Assembly: GCA_028671895.1 (NCBI GenBank)
Contig: CM053802.1
Location: 41,036,201 to 41,100,200 of the forward strand
DNA length: 64,000 bases
From: Oenanthe sinensis
Lineage: Eukaryota > Streptophyta > Magnoliopsida > Apiales > Apiaceae
Direction: 5' to 3'
Shown here: one piece after another, positions 35,073-45,992 of the stretch
Position numbering within the stretch: position 1 is the stretch's first letter
How the letters are laid out: every line of letters begins with the position of its first letter
Translations under genes and position numbers: made by a program
Notes under the pieces: generated by a model
What the model was told of the DNA's origin: nothing
Seen by the model: the letters and a program-made list of their open reading frames with translations, nothing else
The model's database searches: none

Positions 35073-35924
35073 AAGATCAACACTTAGCGTGGCCTTGTGA
35101 AGGCACGCCCTAAAGAGGAATACAATTTATAAGAATAATGAAAGAAGCATATAATGGGATAAAGAAGAAGGGCTTACTGTAAGGGCGTGTCCTAGTGAGA
35201 TTTATAAATCCTCATGTTGCTCTATAATGATCAGTAGTGTCGAAGCATAAATCCAGGCGACCCCCAAAAGAGGGTGCACCTTAAGCCTATGTCGTTACAA
35301 ATTCTATAAACATTTAAAGGTAACATCTCTATAGGAAAGCAAAATCTATGGTAGATACATACAATTATATATAAAAGTAAACACGAAGGACACATGACAA
35401 CTCAAATGGTTTTTTTGCATTTTTACAGAGATGTGCTAGATGAAATTTGATAAACGAGGATGCATTATGTACCTCATGTCGAGACGAAGATTTTGATTTC
35501 GAAAACTTGAAATTTAAGAAGAGGAAACACGTGGAAATGGCCTTTGAAGCCTGAACTGCGGCTAGAGAGGTTATGAGGAGAGAGAGTGGTAAGTTTTGAA
35601 GGTAAAGTGGGAAGAAGAATGGTAAATGAATGTGTGTATATTGATGAGAAAGTTGGACACTTGACAGACTTTGGTTGGTACTAGGGAGGCATACCAAAGT
35701 TAATATAATGATTACAACTGTTAGAAAGAGTTTTATTTAAATAAATTATTTTTTGGGGAATAGACAGTTGGAATTCCAGAAAGGAGAAGGGCGATGAGCA
35801 AACTGGCGAAAAATTTTCAATGAAAAGGTATAATAAAAGTTTATACCAGGGTTTAAAAGTTTGATGAAAAGGTATAATAAAATTCTTTCAAACATTTTCA
35901 ATAATTTTAAAACTTGGGGGTAGT
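35073..35924. other. Untranslated 3' region of the Tat-like element
   Basis: No recognisable gene. A 110-codon minus-strand frame (35365-35697) has no ATG near its start and no domain; it may belong to the leader of the antisense transcript. The purine tract lies at its right end. Confidence 0.45.
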
Positions 35925-36756
35925 TGTTATAGCCAAGATTACATCCGGGTATTTTTGGTTGGGTTTTGCCACAAATTGGGCTCAATCTAAAATTAGTTGG
36001 CGTCGTTGAGGAAGGAAGTGGGCCTCTCTGGTGGACGCACCCTACTCCTGGCTGGGTTTGGCTTACTTCCCGTAATTTTGTCTTTCGACCTAATAATGAG
36101 TATTTTTGAAGACCCTTGAGGGGGTTGAATATCGAACACCCTTCCTCTGTATCCCACGAGTTATCCTCGGCAGAGAGTTTTGAGATGTCATTGACTTAAT
36201 TTGGAAGATCATTTCCCTGTACTCAGGTGGGTTGTCCTCATCTGGGGACTTAGAATGTGTCCTATATTCGAGGTGGATCTAGTGGTGGTCTCTAGTCAAG
36301 GTTCAGAAGAAATAACTATAGTGAACCGGCTTGGCCTCGAGGAATCCGGGTCAATGCCAGATTCATGAAGCCCCTAAGCCTTATACTGGGTTTTGGACTA
36401 TCCGAATAAGTCTCAATATAGAGATCTCTTCCAAGTAGGTTTCTATTACCTTTTTTGATTCGAGGAAGGAAACCTTTTCCTATTTGGCCTCTACTTCAAT
36501 AAGAATTACGTGGGCTTGATCCCCGATAAATAGGGTTACGTAGGCCCGTTGTTAGGGGTTGAAAAATTTAGAGCTGATAGCTGTTAAAGAGAAAACCTAT
36601 TTTCTCTGACGAACAAAGTAATAGTGATTCCAAAACTTTACAATCTCAGTCCCAATCTCATACAAACCACAACACTCCGGTGGTACTCAGTCTTATTTGA
36701 CCTTTTTCCAGTAAAGAATTTCAATCTTTGTTGATTCCTAGATTTCTCATTTGACA
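35925..36756 (+). repeat. 3' LTR of the Tat-like element
   Basis: Starts TGTTATAGCCAAGATTACA and ends TTGACA. It is followed by AATAT, the copy of the 5' target duplication. Confidence 0.9.
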
Positions 36757-37469
36757 AATATTATTGGAGTACATATATAAAAAGAATGTCCTAAATTATT
36801 AGGACACAATAATTTATAATAATATTTATAAAAAACTATGAGCGAGCTATTGGACTTGCTTTGAAATGACCAAATGCCTTTCTTCTCGTACACAGGAATG
36901 TAAAACTTTTGTTATGTGTTATACTTTTTCTGTCCAAAACTCTTGTTATATATTATACTTCTCTGTCCATCCCAATTTATCGTATGGTTATTTTTTCTTT
37001 ACAAGAGATACATAATCATAGATGAGTTGTATGTAAATACAATACCGGAAAAAAAGGAGTTTCTTTCATTCCATAAGTTTATCATCTAACCGAAAATCAT
37101 GTAGAGATGCCTCCGGAAGTTTAGATAATAAAATTTTAACGATTTAGAAGAGAAACACCCCAAAAAAAGAACATGAGACAAACTTATATGTATTCCGCTT
37201 TAGCCGATGTGGGTATGTTCCAATACTAAATCAGCTTGCTCGAAGTAAAGGTCGTACACTCCACTCAATAAAAAGCATATGTCGTCCGATCCGATCCTAG
37301 CCAGAAAACGTTAAAAGCACATCTGAAATTACAAAAACATAGAATAATAAGTGTCTAAAATATGTTTAATATAAATTAGAATATATACATACATACATAC
37401 ATATATATATATAACTCCTAATATATAAAAACATTCATCAAATATGACACAAAATCGTCATTGAACGAC
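36757..37469. other. Intergenic spacer
   Basis: AT-rich, with a small perfect hairpin (GTCCTAA-ATTA-TTAGGAC near 36788) and a (CATA)n/(TA)n tract at about 37385-37413. No gene seen. Confidence 0.5.
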
Positions 37470-38378
37470 CGTTGGTCTTTGATATATTGTAGAATGAGGG
37501 TTGAATACAATATATAGATTTTCTCTCTGAATTTCGGATTTAAAATAATATTTTAATTTATCTCGAAATATTAATTTTAATGAAATATCGTTTAAGTAGA
37601 AGATATAATTTTTAACTTGAAAAGTATTACAAAATCAATATAATGAAAGTGTAAATAACTGTTTAAATATTCTAGAACGATTTTGACATGAATTGTTCTA
37701 ATTTAACAATTATAATTCAAGCTAGCAAAAAATTTCTGTGAATATAAAAACCAGACAAATTACTGAATTTGAATGTTTACAACAACGCTAATTATAAAGC
37801 CAATTGCCTCATATTTATAGAGAGAAAAGCTGATAAGACTTTTCTAACAAGACTTTTATAAGACAATTAATTAAGCTTTCAAACCTTTGTAAAATCCTTG
37901 GACAAGACTTTTAAAACTCGGTAAGACTTTCTTCAAACTCGGTAAGAATTTCTTCCAAGGCTTCAACAAGATCTTTTCACATTAAATTAGGTAAGAATTT
38001 TTGACATAGCTTGCAAGACCTTTCTTCGCCTTAAATTCGATAAGACTTTTTGAAGGTCTTAATAGAAATTCGATAAGACCTTTTTAAATGGGTGCAACAA
38101 GGCTTCTTTTAAATGTTAAATAAAATGTTCATTTTAACTTAATTAATTCCACTAATTTTAATTAAATAATTTATAAATTTAATCAATTCATCTTAAAATT
38201 AATTTAAATAGTTAAATTAAATAATTAATTAAACTTTTGATAGAAGAATTAATTAGTTTCTTGACTACACAACCATTGTTGATTTAACTTGAATCTTCCC
38301 GTCTTCATCGTATCATACGTCTGAAAATCACTTGTACTTGATGTTGAACCTTCATATATATAGTTGACACACAATGTA
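37470..38378 (-). repeat. Solo LTR related to family C, 3' portion
   Basis: Minus-strand LTR interrupted at 38378 by element A. It ends in CCCTCATTCTACAATATATC..., like the LTR at 5701-7083. It carries repeated AGTCTTACCGA or AGTCTTATCGA units (plus-strand TCGGTAAGACTT) between 37820 and 38090, a variant of the CATACCGA motif. ACGAC at 37465-37469 equals ACGAC at 51741-51745, so this is probably a solo LTR with target duplication. Confidence 0.75.
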
Positions 38379-39495
38379 TGTTAGGAATCTACATGAGATT
38401 TGATGATAACATTAATCTTAGAATCATAGAAATTTTATTTGTTGTAACTGATCAATTGATATGAAAGTTATAAATATCAATTGATCAGGAAACCATTTAT
38501 CAGTTGAAGTGTTTATTTGAATCAACTGATAATTTGGATTATAGCATAGGTGTACTTAGTCTATTTCAATCGATAAGGTGTAAATCAATTGATATTTTGT
38601 TCATCAATTGATGTTAGAGTCGATTGATATGGATCATCAATTGATGTGTAAATTAAACTGTTAAATTGTAATTATGTGAAGACAGGAAATTGCACAAGTG
38701 AAGGATGATCAATTGATATTGAAGCATAGATGGATGAAGGATCAATCGAAGAAGCCAAGTCAAGCATTGAAGACCATCAACTGATGTGAAGACCCATCGA
38801 CTGATATATCGATTGATAACATCTATCAATCGATAAGACATCTTTTATCAGTCGATGGATATAAAGATCAATCGAAGTAGTACATCAGTTGATGGATTAA
38901 AGAATGGATCAATTGATATGCTTAACAGCAAATTATCAATTGAGTGTGACAACACAGAAAGAATATCTGTTGAAGATCCAGAGAACAAAAAGCACACCTA
39001 TGGAAGACAGTCTAGAGTGACTGTGAAGACTCAATCAGAAGCTGTCTTTCAAACCTTTTTGTAAAATAGAAAAAGGTAAAAGGAAGGCAGGTAGAAACAA
39101 TCCTAGTATAGGAATTGTAAAAGAACACTTGTGGTATATAAACAAGTGTAGTAGCATTATTAGAAAACATACAAGTTAGACATATTTCTTAATCAACTGT
39201 TCAAGCTTGAGAGCACTTGTGTAAGAACAGTTGATTTGTTTTCTAATCTTGTAAAAACGAAGCTAGGTTTCTTCTAACCTAGGAGCATTGAGCAAAAATA
39301 TATATTGATGGAAAAACCAATCCATCAAAAATTTTAAATCTCTTTGTTCAGTTTTATTTTTCAGCATTAATTTGTTCGAACTTATTCTCTTATTCTTTCA
39401 ATCATCAAGAATAAATATTAGAACACACAAAAAGTTTTAATATTTGTATTCAACCCCCCCTTCTACAAATATTGACATTGTTCTAAGGAATAACA
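38379..39495 (+). repeat. 5' LTR of element A
   Basis: TGTTAGGAATC to TAACA, 1117 bp. TATATAAAC box at 39135-39143. Around 20 ATCAATTGAT-type motifs lie upstream of the box between 38450 and 38945, where an LTR enhancer would be expected. Confidence 0.95.
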
Positions 39496-39497
39496 AT

Positions 39498-39509
39498 TGG
39501 TATCAGAGC
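39498..39509 (+). other. Primer-binding site of element A
   Basis: TGGTATCAGAGC two bases after the LTR, the standard plant copia site for initiator-Met tRNA. Confidence 0.95.
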
Positions 39510-39553
39510 AGGCTTTCAACATACAGAAAGTTTAAAGATCAAGAACAGTCAAT

Positions 39554-42007
39554 ATGGGTCAAAAAGATTCAGGTGTGAAAATTCCAGTTTTAGAGAAAGA
39601 TGAATATTTTCCATGGAAGGTCAAAATGCATCTGGATCTTCTTTCTCTCGACCCTTCTTATGTTAACTGCATAGAAAAAGGTCCTCATGTTCCCATGAAG
39701 CTAGTCACAGGTGTAAACCCTGATGGAACTCCTGCACTTGACAGACATGTTCCAAAACTTATTTCTGAGTTCACAGAAGAGGATGAAAAAGAAGTACTCA
39801 AAGACAAGAAGGCCATGAACATTCTGTTTAATGGTCTAGATAAAGATATGTTTGACAATGTAATAAACTGTACTTCATCAAAAGAAGTATGGGATACACT
39901 TCAAACTCTGTGTGAAGGAACTGAACAAGTAAGGAAAAACAAGATGCAACTCTTGATTCAAAAATATGAATCATTCCATTTCAAGAGTGAAGAATCTATC
40001 AATGACACCTATAGCAGATTTCAGAAGTTGTTAAATGGACTGAAGCTATATGGTAGGGTTTATGCAACTGATGATACAAATCTAAAATTTCTTAGATCTC
40101 TTCCAAAAGAATGGAAACCAATGACTGTTTCCATTAGACAATCTCAGGACTTCAAGGATTTTACACTGGAGAAACTTTATGGTATTCTCAAGACATATGA
40201 GTTGGAAATCCAACAAGATGAAGAGATTGAGAAGAATCAAAGAAAAGAGAAAAATGTGGCTTTGGTAGTCAAGGGAAATGAAGAGAAGAAGGAAAATGGC
40301 TATGAAGAAGAGTCAGTCATGATGGCTAGTGATGCTGTTGAAGAATCATTCAAGAGAAAAGGAAAGAGCAAGTGTGAAGAAGATGAAACATGCTCTCAGG
40401 ATGATTTGGATGAGATTGATGAGCACCTTGCATTTCTGACAAGGAAATTTTCAAAGCTAAAATTCAAGAAGAATCCATATGCTCAAAGGCCTGGATCCCA
40501 GTTTAGAAACAACAATCAAAATAAAAATCTGGTTGACAGATCTAAATTCAAATGCTTTAACTGTGGATTGGCTGGTCATTTCTCAAGTGAGTGTAGGAAG
40601 CCAAAACAAGAAAAGGCAAAGTCATATGAGGGTATTGATTATAAAAAGAAATACTTTGACCTTTTAAAACAAAAAGAAAAGGCTTTTGTAACTGAGGAGA
40701 AGGACTGGGCTGCTGAGGATAGTGATTCTGAAGAATATGTCAATCTTGCATTAATGACCAATCATGAAGATGAAGAAGCTAGTTCAGCATCTAATCAGGT
40801 ACTAGCTACCAACTTTTCCGAGCTTACATCTGAGGAATGCAATAGTACTATTAATGAAATGTCTAATGAACTGTACAATTTGCATGTCACTCTAAAATCT
40901 CTAAACAAAGAAAATCTCAAGTTAAAGAACACCATTGATGCCTTAACTGAGAGAAATATTTTTCTTGAAAATGAACTTGTTTGTTTAGAAAGATTTAAGC
41001 AGGAAAGAAAGGATGCTAGGAATGAACTAGTAAACAGTTTGAAAAGAGAAGAATTGTTGAAAGAACAATTAGTTGAAGAAGTTGAAACCATTAGCAAATG
41101 GAATAGGTCTGCTAAAACTGCCAAACAAATTATTGATGTTCAGGGTGTAGATACTCTAGGAGATCTCCCCAAATCAATAGGCAAGTCATTGGCTGATACT
41201 TCAATGGATAAAGATCAATCGACTGCTAATCCTTTATCAACTGATAAGGATTATCAATCGATTGATGCTGAATCAATCGATAAGCATCCATCGACAAGTA
41301 AATCATCAATGGCTAATAAAAAGAACAAATTTAGCACTCCTATTAAGTTTGTTAAGGAAACCAAGAATCAAGTTGAGACTGAGACTGAGAAGATCAACAT
41401 AGGTAGCTTATCCAAGAAACAATTAAAAGAAAAATTAGAAAAGATAGCACCTGTGGAAATTACTCTATCTAAGTCTGAGAAAAAGAAAAAGAATAGGAAT
41501 GGTAAAGTGGGCATAAATAAGCACAATAATTACACTCCTGATATGTATGCACCTAGAAAGGTATGTGCTAAATGTGGTAGTGTAAATCATTTGTCCATGC
41601 AATGCAAAAGTGAAAAGAATTCTATATCTGCAAATGATTTAAAAATACATGCCATGACTGCAAATGCCATGTTTACCAATCCTATACTCATGAATGCCAT
41701 GTCTTCTAATTTGGTTGCACCTAATGTTCATATGCCTTATGCACAAGTTCCATACATGTATAATCCCTTCTTTGCATATCCTAATATGAACATGCCTGGT
41801 ATGCCATGGAACATGCCTAATGTAAATGATGAAATCCATGGAAATTATGCCATGAGTTCTAAGGTGTCAAAGCCCCAAAAGTCAACTCCCAAAGATAAAG
41901 TGGATTTAAACCCACCAAAACAAAAGGAACCTAAGTTGACAACAGGGGCTCAAGCTGCAACTAATAAAAGAGGACCCAAGGCAACTTGGGTACCAAAAGC
42001 AACTTGA
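39554..42007 (+). CDS. gag: Element A gag polyprotein, 817 aa
   Basis: Intact frame. The N-terminal part is the copia gag/UBN2 region (about residues 1-230, with a LxKxKxxMQxLxxKYE-like segment). A first zinc knuckle, CFNCGLAGHFSSEC, lies near residue 335 and a second, CAKCGSVNHLSMQC, near 674. Between them are coiled-coil-rich acidic and basic stretches. Residues about 550-585 hold a run of S-x-D units (SMD, STD, SID) encoded by the family DNA motif. The Met/Asn/Pro-rich end and the final WVPKAT are typical of Sirevirus gag. It forms the virus-like particle and binds RNA. Pol starts 7 bp downstream in the +1 frame. Confidence 0.92.
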   Translation: MGQKDSGVKIPVLEKDEYFPWKVKMHLDLLSLDPSYVNCIEKGPHVPMKLVTGVNPDGTPALDRHVPKLISEFTEEDEKEVLKDKKAMNILFNGLDKDMFDNVINCTSSKEVWDTLQTLCEGTEQVRKNKMQLLIQKYESFHFKSEESINDTYSRFQKLLNGLKLYGRVYATDDTNLKFLRSLPKEWKPMTVSIRQSQDFKDFTLEKLYGILKTYELEIQQDEEIEKNQRKEKNVALVVKGNEEKKENGYEEESVMMASDAVEESFKRKGKSKCEEDETCSQDDLDEIDEHLAFLTRKFSKLKFKKNPYAQRPGSQFRNNNQNKNLVDRSKFKCFNCGLAGHFSSECRKPKQEKAKSYEGIDYKKKYFDLLKQKEKAFVTEEKDWAAEDSDSEEYVNLALMTNHEDEEASSASNQVLATNFSELTSEECNSTINEMSNELYNLHVTLKSLNKENLKLKNTIDALTERNIFLENELVCLERFKQERKDARNELVNSLKREELLKEQLVEEVETISKWNRSAKTAKQIIDVQGVDTLGDLPKSIGKSLADTSMDKDQSTANPLSTDKDYQSIDAESIDKHPSTSKSSMANKKNKFSTPIKFVKETKNQVETETEKINIGSLSKKQLKEKLEKIAPVEITLSKSEKKKKNRNGKVGINKHNNYTPDMYAPRKVCAKCGSVNHLSMQCKSEKNSISANDLKIHAMTANAMFTNPILMNAMSSNLVAPNVHMPYAQVPYMYNPFFAYPNMNMPGMPWNMPNVNDEIHGNYAMSSKVSKPQKSTPKDKVDLNPPKQKEPKLTTGAQAATNKRGPKATWVPKAT

Positions 42008-42014
42008 TTGTTTT

Positions 42015-45000
42015 ATGTGTGTGCAGGGAAACAGGAAGAAAAATCTCTGGTATTTGGATAGTGGATGTTCAAGGCACATGACTGGAGATTTGTCCCTGCT
42101 CACAAAGTTTGTGGAAAAGGCTGGCCCAGGAGTTACTTTTGGAGATAACAGCAAAGGTTTTACTCTGGGATATGGCTCAATTGCAAAAGAAAATGTTATC
42201 GTTGAATCTGTAGCACTAGTTGATGGATTGAAGCATAATTTGCTCAGTATTAGTCAACTGTGTGATAATGGTAATGGTGTGTGGTTTACAACTGAATCAT
42301 GCATCATAGCCAACAAAGAATCTGGTGAAATTCTCTTAACTGGAGAAAGAAAAGGAAATGTCTATGTGGCTGATTTTCTCTCTGTAAAAGCAAATTCAAT
42401 GACATGTCTACTTAGCAAAGTCAATACAGATGAAAGTTGGATTTGGCACAAGAAACTAGCCCACTTGAATTTCAAAGCCATGAATTTATTGGTTAGAAAG
42501 AATCTGGTTAGAGGCATTCCACAGATGGAATTCACCAAGGATGGACTATGTGATGCCTGTCAAAAGGGAAAACAAAGAAAAGCATCATTCAAGTCAAAGT
42601 CTGAATCATCAATTGATAAGCCTCTGGAATTATTGCACATGGACTTATTTGGTCCAGTCAACATCATGTCAATTGCCAAAAAGAAATATGCCTTAGTAAT
42701 TGTGGATGACTTCACAAGATTTTCATGGGTATATTTCTTACATTCTAAGGATGAAGCAAGCAAATTAATTATCAATCATGTGAAGAATGTTGACAATGGC
42801 ACTGAATGGAAGGTCAAGAAATTTAGAAGTGACAATGGTACTGAATTCAAGAATTCAACCATGAGAGAATTCTGTGAAGAAAATGGTATCACTCATCATT
42901 TCTCTGCTCCAAGAACTCCACAGCAAAATGGATTAGTTGAAAGGAAAAATAGGACCTTGATTGAAGCTGCTAGAACTATGTTAGAAGAAGCAAAACTTCC
43001 TACATACTTCTGGGCAGAAGCAATTAATACTGCTTGTTACATTCAAAATATTTCCATGATCAATAAACTTCAAGGCAAAACTCCATATCAATTGATAAAG
43101 AAAGACAAGAAGCCAACAGTTAACTTTCTTCATGTCTTTGGCTGCAAATGCTTTGTACTGAGAAATCAAGGTGAAAATCTAGGAAAATTTGAAGCCAAAG
43201 CTGATGAAGCTATATTTGTTGGATATGGAATAACAACCAAAGCATACAGAGTCTACAATCTTAGATTACACATTGTTATGGAATCTATGCATGTAGTTTT
43301 TGATGATAAGAAAATTCAAGGGTTGTTTGATGAAGGATTTCATAATCTATTGCAGTTTGAAAATGAATCCACAAGTAATATTGAAGATAGTGATGATGAT
43401 GTGGAAATCACAAGAGTTCAAGTACCTAGAATCCTCCCATCAATTGATGTCAATGCATCAACAGATAACTTATCAGTTGCCAATCATCAATCAACTGATA
43501 ATACATCAATTGATAATCATTCGATGGATATCAACTCTGCTCAACAATCTTCAAGTAGAGTGTCCATCTCAGGGGGAGGGTTCTCAAATAGTCAATCACA
43601 TCACAATGATCATAACACTTCCAATGATCATGAAGCATCATCTTCAAGGACAAATTTACCATCACAAAGGAAATGGACAAAAAGCCATCCCTTTGAATTA
43701 ATAATTGGAGATGCAAATGATGGTGTCAAAACTAGAAGTGCAACTCAAAATGAATGCTTGTATAGTAGCTTCCTGTCTCAAGAAGAACCAAAAAGGATTG
43801 AAGAAGCCTTGAATGATCCTGATTGGATAATTGCTATGCAAGAAGAGTTGAATCAATTTGAAAGAAACAAGGTATGGAAGCTGGTGCCCAAACCAAAGAA
43901 CAAGTCTATCATTGGTACAAAATGGGTGTTCAGAAACAAAATGGATGAATCTGGTACAGTGACAAGAAATAAAGCAAGATTAGTGGCAAAGGGCTATTCA
44001 CAAGAAGAAGGCATAGATTTTGATGAAACTTTTGCACCAGTTGCAAGATTGGAAGCAATCAGAATCTTTCTAGCATATGCTGCTCATGCTAATTTCAAGG
44101 TGTATCAGATGGATGTGAAAAGTGATTTTCTCAATGGAGAGCTAGAAGAAGAAGTATATGTAGAACAACCTCCTGGCTTTATTGATCCTGTTCATCCTGG
44201 ATTTTTATACTATCTTCTCAAGGCACTTTATGGATTGAAGCAAGCACCTAGAGCTTGGTATGACACATTGTCTAAATTCTTGATTGAAAATCACTTCACA
44301 AGAGGTACTGTTGATAAAACTCTCTTTCATAGAAATGTAAATGGCTCTATGATTCTTGTTCAAATCTATGTAGATGACATTATTTTTGGCTCAACTAATG
44401 AAAAACTTTGTAAAAAGTTTGCTAAGTTGATGCAGAGTAAATATGAAATGAGCATGATGGGAGAACTAACCTATTTTCTTGGTTTGCAAATCAAGCAAGT
44501 TAAAGATGGTATTTTCATAAATCAAACCAAATATATTTCTGATTTATTAAAGAGATTTGATTTAAGTGAATGTTCTTCTGCTAAAACTCCCATGGCCACT
44601 GCAACTAGACTTGAATTAAACACTAAGGAAGCAAAAGTGGACATTTCAAGTTATAGATGTATGGTTGGCTCATTACTTTATTTAACTGCAAGTAGGCCAG
44701 ACATAATGTTTGCTACATGTCTTTGTGCTAGGTTTCAAGCTGATCCTAGAGAATCTCATTTGATTGCAATAAAAAGAATATTCAGATATCTCAAAGGAAC
44801 TCCAAATCTTGGAATTTGGTATCCTAGAGATTCTGGATTTGATCTAATTGGTTATTCAGATGCAGATTATGCAGGTTGCAGAATTGACAGAAAAAGCACA
44901 ACAGGCTCCTGTCAATTTCTAAGAAATAAGCTTGTTTCATGGTTTAGCAAGAAGCAGAATTCAGTGTCTACATCTACTGCAGAGGCTGAATACATTGCAA

Positions 45001-45254
45001 CTGGAAGTTGCTGTGCACAAATATTATGGATGAGGAATCAACTACTTGACTATGGGTTCAACTTGAACAAGATTCCTATTTTCTGTGATAATACAAGTGC
45101 CATTGCTATAACAGAAAATCCTGTACAACATTCCAGAACCAAGCACATTGACATAAGGTATCACTTCATTAGGGAACATGTAATGAATGGTACAGTTGAA
45201 TTAATTTTGTCCCTAGTGAAAGACAACTTGCAGACATTTTTACCAAACCATTAG
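42015..45254 (+). CDS. pol: Element A pol: protease, integrase, reverse transcriptase, RNase H (late frameshift)
   Basis: A 1079-aa frame in the +1 frame relative to gag. Order: protease YLDSGCSRHMTGD (about residue 17); integrase HHCC finger (WHKKLAHLN ... CDAC) and DDE core (MDLFGPV, RSDNGTEF, LVERKN); RT (KARLVAKGYSQ, YQMDVKS, YVDDIIFGS); RNase H (GYSDADYAG, STAEAEYIA). A one-base loss near 45205 shifts the last codons, so the usual ADI-TKPL tail, still readable to 45310, is lost. RT also has SDFLNG for the usual SAFLNG, and GFLYYLLKALYG for the usual DHVYKLDKALYG. A run of S-x-D codons made by the family motif lies between integrase and RT (43437-43532). Probably translated with gag by frameshifting or from a processed RNA. 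Confidence 0.92.
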   Translation: MCVQGNRKKNLWYLDSGCSRHMTGDLSLLTKFVEKAGPGVTFGDNSKGFTLGYGSIAKENVIVESVALVDGLKHNLLSISQLCDNGNGVWFTTESCIIANKESGEILLTGERKGNVYVADFLSVKANSMTCLLSKVNTDESWIWHKKLAHLNFKAMNLLVRKNLVRGIPQMEFTKDGLCDACQKGKQRKASFKSKSESSIDKPLELLHMDLFGPVNIMSIAKKKYALVIVDDFTRFSWVYFLHSKDEASKLIINHVKNVDNGTEWKVKKFRSDNGTEFKNSTMREFCEENGITHHFSAPRTPQQNGLVERKNRTLIEAARTMLEEAKLPTYFWAEAINTACYIQNISMINKLQGKTPYQLIKKDKKPTVNFLHVFGCKCFVLRNQGENLGKFEAKADEAIFVGYGITTKAYRVYNLRLHIVMESMHVVFDDKKIQGLFDEGFHNLLQFENESTSNIEDSDDDVEITRVQVPRILPSIDVNASTDNLSVANHQSTDNTSIDNHSMDINSAQQSSSRVSISGGGFSNSQSHHNDHNTSNDHEASSSRTNLPSQRKWTKSHPFELIIGDANDGVKTRSATQNECLYSSFLSQEEPKRIEEALNDPDWIIAMQEELNQFERNKVWKLVPKPKNKSIIGTKWVFRNKMDESGTVTRNKARLVAKGYSQEEGIDFDETFAPVARLEAIRIFLAYAAHANFKVYQMDVKSDFLNGELEEEVYVEQPPGFIDPVHPGFLYYLLKALYGLKQAPRAWYDTLSKFLIENHFTRGTVDKTLFHRNVNGSMILVQIYVDDIIFGSTNEKLCKKFAKLMQSKYEMSMMGELTYFLGLQIKQVKDGIFINQTKYISDLLKRFDLSECSSAKTPMATATRLELNTKEAKVDISSYRCMVGSLLYLTASRPDIMFATCLCARFQADPRESHLIAIKRIFRYLKGTPNLGIWYPRDSGFDLIGYSDADYAGCRIDRKSTTGSCQFLRNKLVSWFSKKQNSVSTSTAEAEYIATGSCCAQILWMRNQLLDYGFNLNKIPIFCDNTSAIAITENPVQHSRTKHIDIRYHFIREHVMNGTVELILSLVKDNLQTFLPNH

Positions 45255-45310
45255 ATGAATCTACCTTCAATAGATTGGTCTGTGATTTAGGTATGCTTAA
45301 TTATATCTAA

Positions 45311-45992
45311 TCCTTTAAATGTCTGACAAGTTATGTATTTATATTACATGTAGCCATTGACTATGTTAAATTATTGATTCTTCAATAATCAACTGATAAA
45401 TATTTTACATATCAATGGATATTATTGGAGCTGTCGACAGATAAATATATCAATTGATGATATATTTGTTTATCGATGGATAGGGGTAACTATCGACAGA
45501 TAGATATATCAATCAATGATATATTTGTCTATCGATGGATAATTGTACCTGTCGATGGATAAGCAATTTATCAATCGATGACCTAGAATTTAAAGGGGTC
45601 CATGTCATCAATCGACCTGTACAAAAATCTAGCCGTTGATTACTTATTTTATCAATTGATTAAAACGTACATTTCTGTATGTATAACAATCGATTGCCAA
45701 AATTGGTAACTTTTAATTATCAATACTCTTCCAACGGTCGATTTAGTTCTATTTTGAGTAAGAAATTGGTTGGGAAATCAGTAAATATAAATAGTGAGAT
45801 TAAAACTTCTTTTAATTCTTACTTGCATTTTTACTATCGATTTTTCTATCTCTTTCTCTTTCTCAATCTTCGAACTTACTCTGTATCTATCTCTTGCTAA
45901 GAACCCTAATCTTCTACTGTCTATTTATTATTTCTGTTATAATTACTAACAAGTTTGCCAGTTAATTCAATTATAAATCTTCAAACTCGATA
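45311..45992 (+). other. Pol-env spacer of element A with motif array
   Basis: Non-coding interval with about 15 ATCAATTGAT, ATCGATGGAT and ATCAATCGAT units between 45386 and 45665. The pyrimidine-rich stretch and AG positions near 45840-45900 could serve a splice acceptor for the downstream ORF, but none is proven. Confidence 0.6.

Larger units (their letters stand above)
22363..36756 (+). mobile_element. Non-autonomous Ty3/gypsy element, Tat-like lineage, host of two nested insertions
   Basis: LTRs at 22363-23171 and 35925-36756 (TG...CA) are flanked by the exact target duplication AATAT (22358-22362 and 36757-36761). The inside holds a decayed gag, an inactive protease region and the first residues of RT. 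A deletion has removed the rest of RT, RNase H and integrase, and an antisense ORF follows before the 3' LTR. A purine tract (AACTTGGGGGTAG) precedes the 3' LTR. Two later insertions sit inside: 24997-31304 and 32804-34504. Without them the element is about 6.4 kb. Confidence 0.9.

Noticed and set aside
35365..35697. 110-codon minus-strand frame near the 3' end of the Tat-like element
   Set aside because: No ATG near its start and low-complexity hydrophobic content; more likely untranslated sequence.
36788..36806. Perfect GTCCTAA/TTAGGAC hairpin considered as a terminator or MITE end
   Set aside because: Too short, no flanking duplication, and plant genes do not use such terminators.
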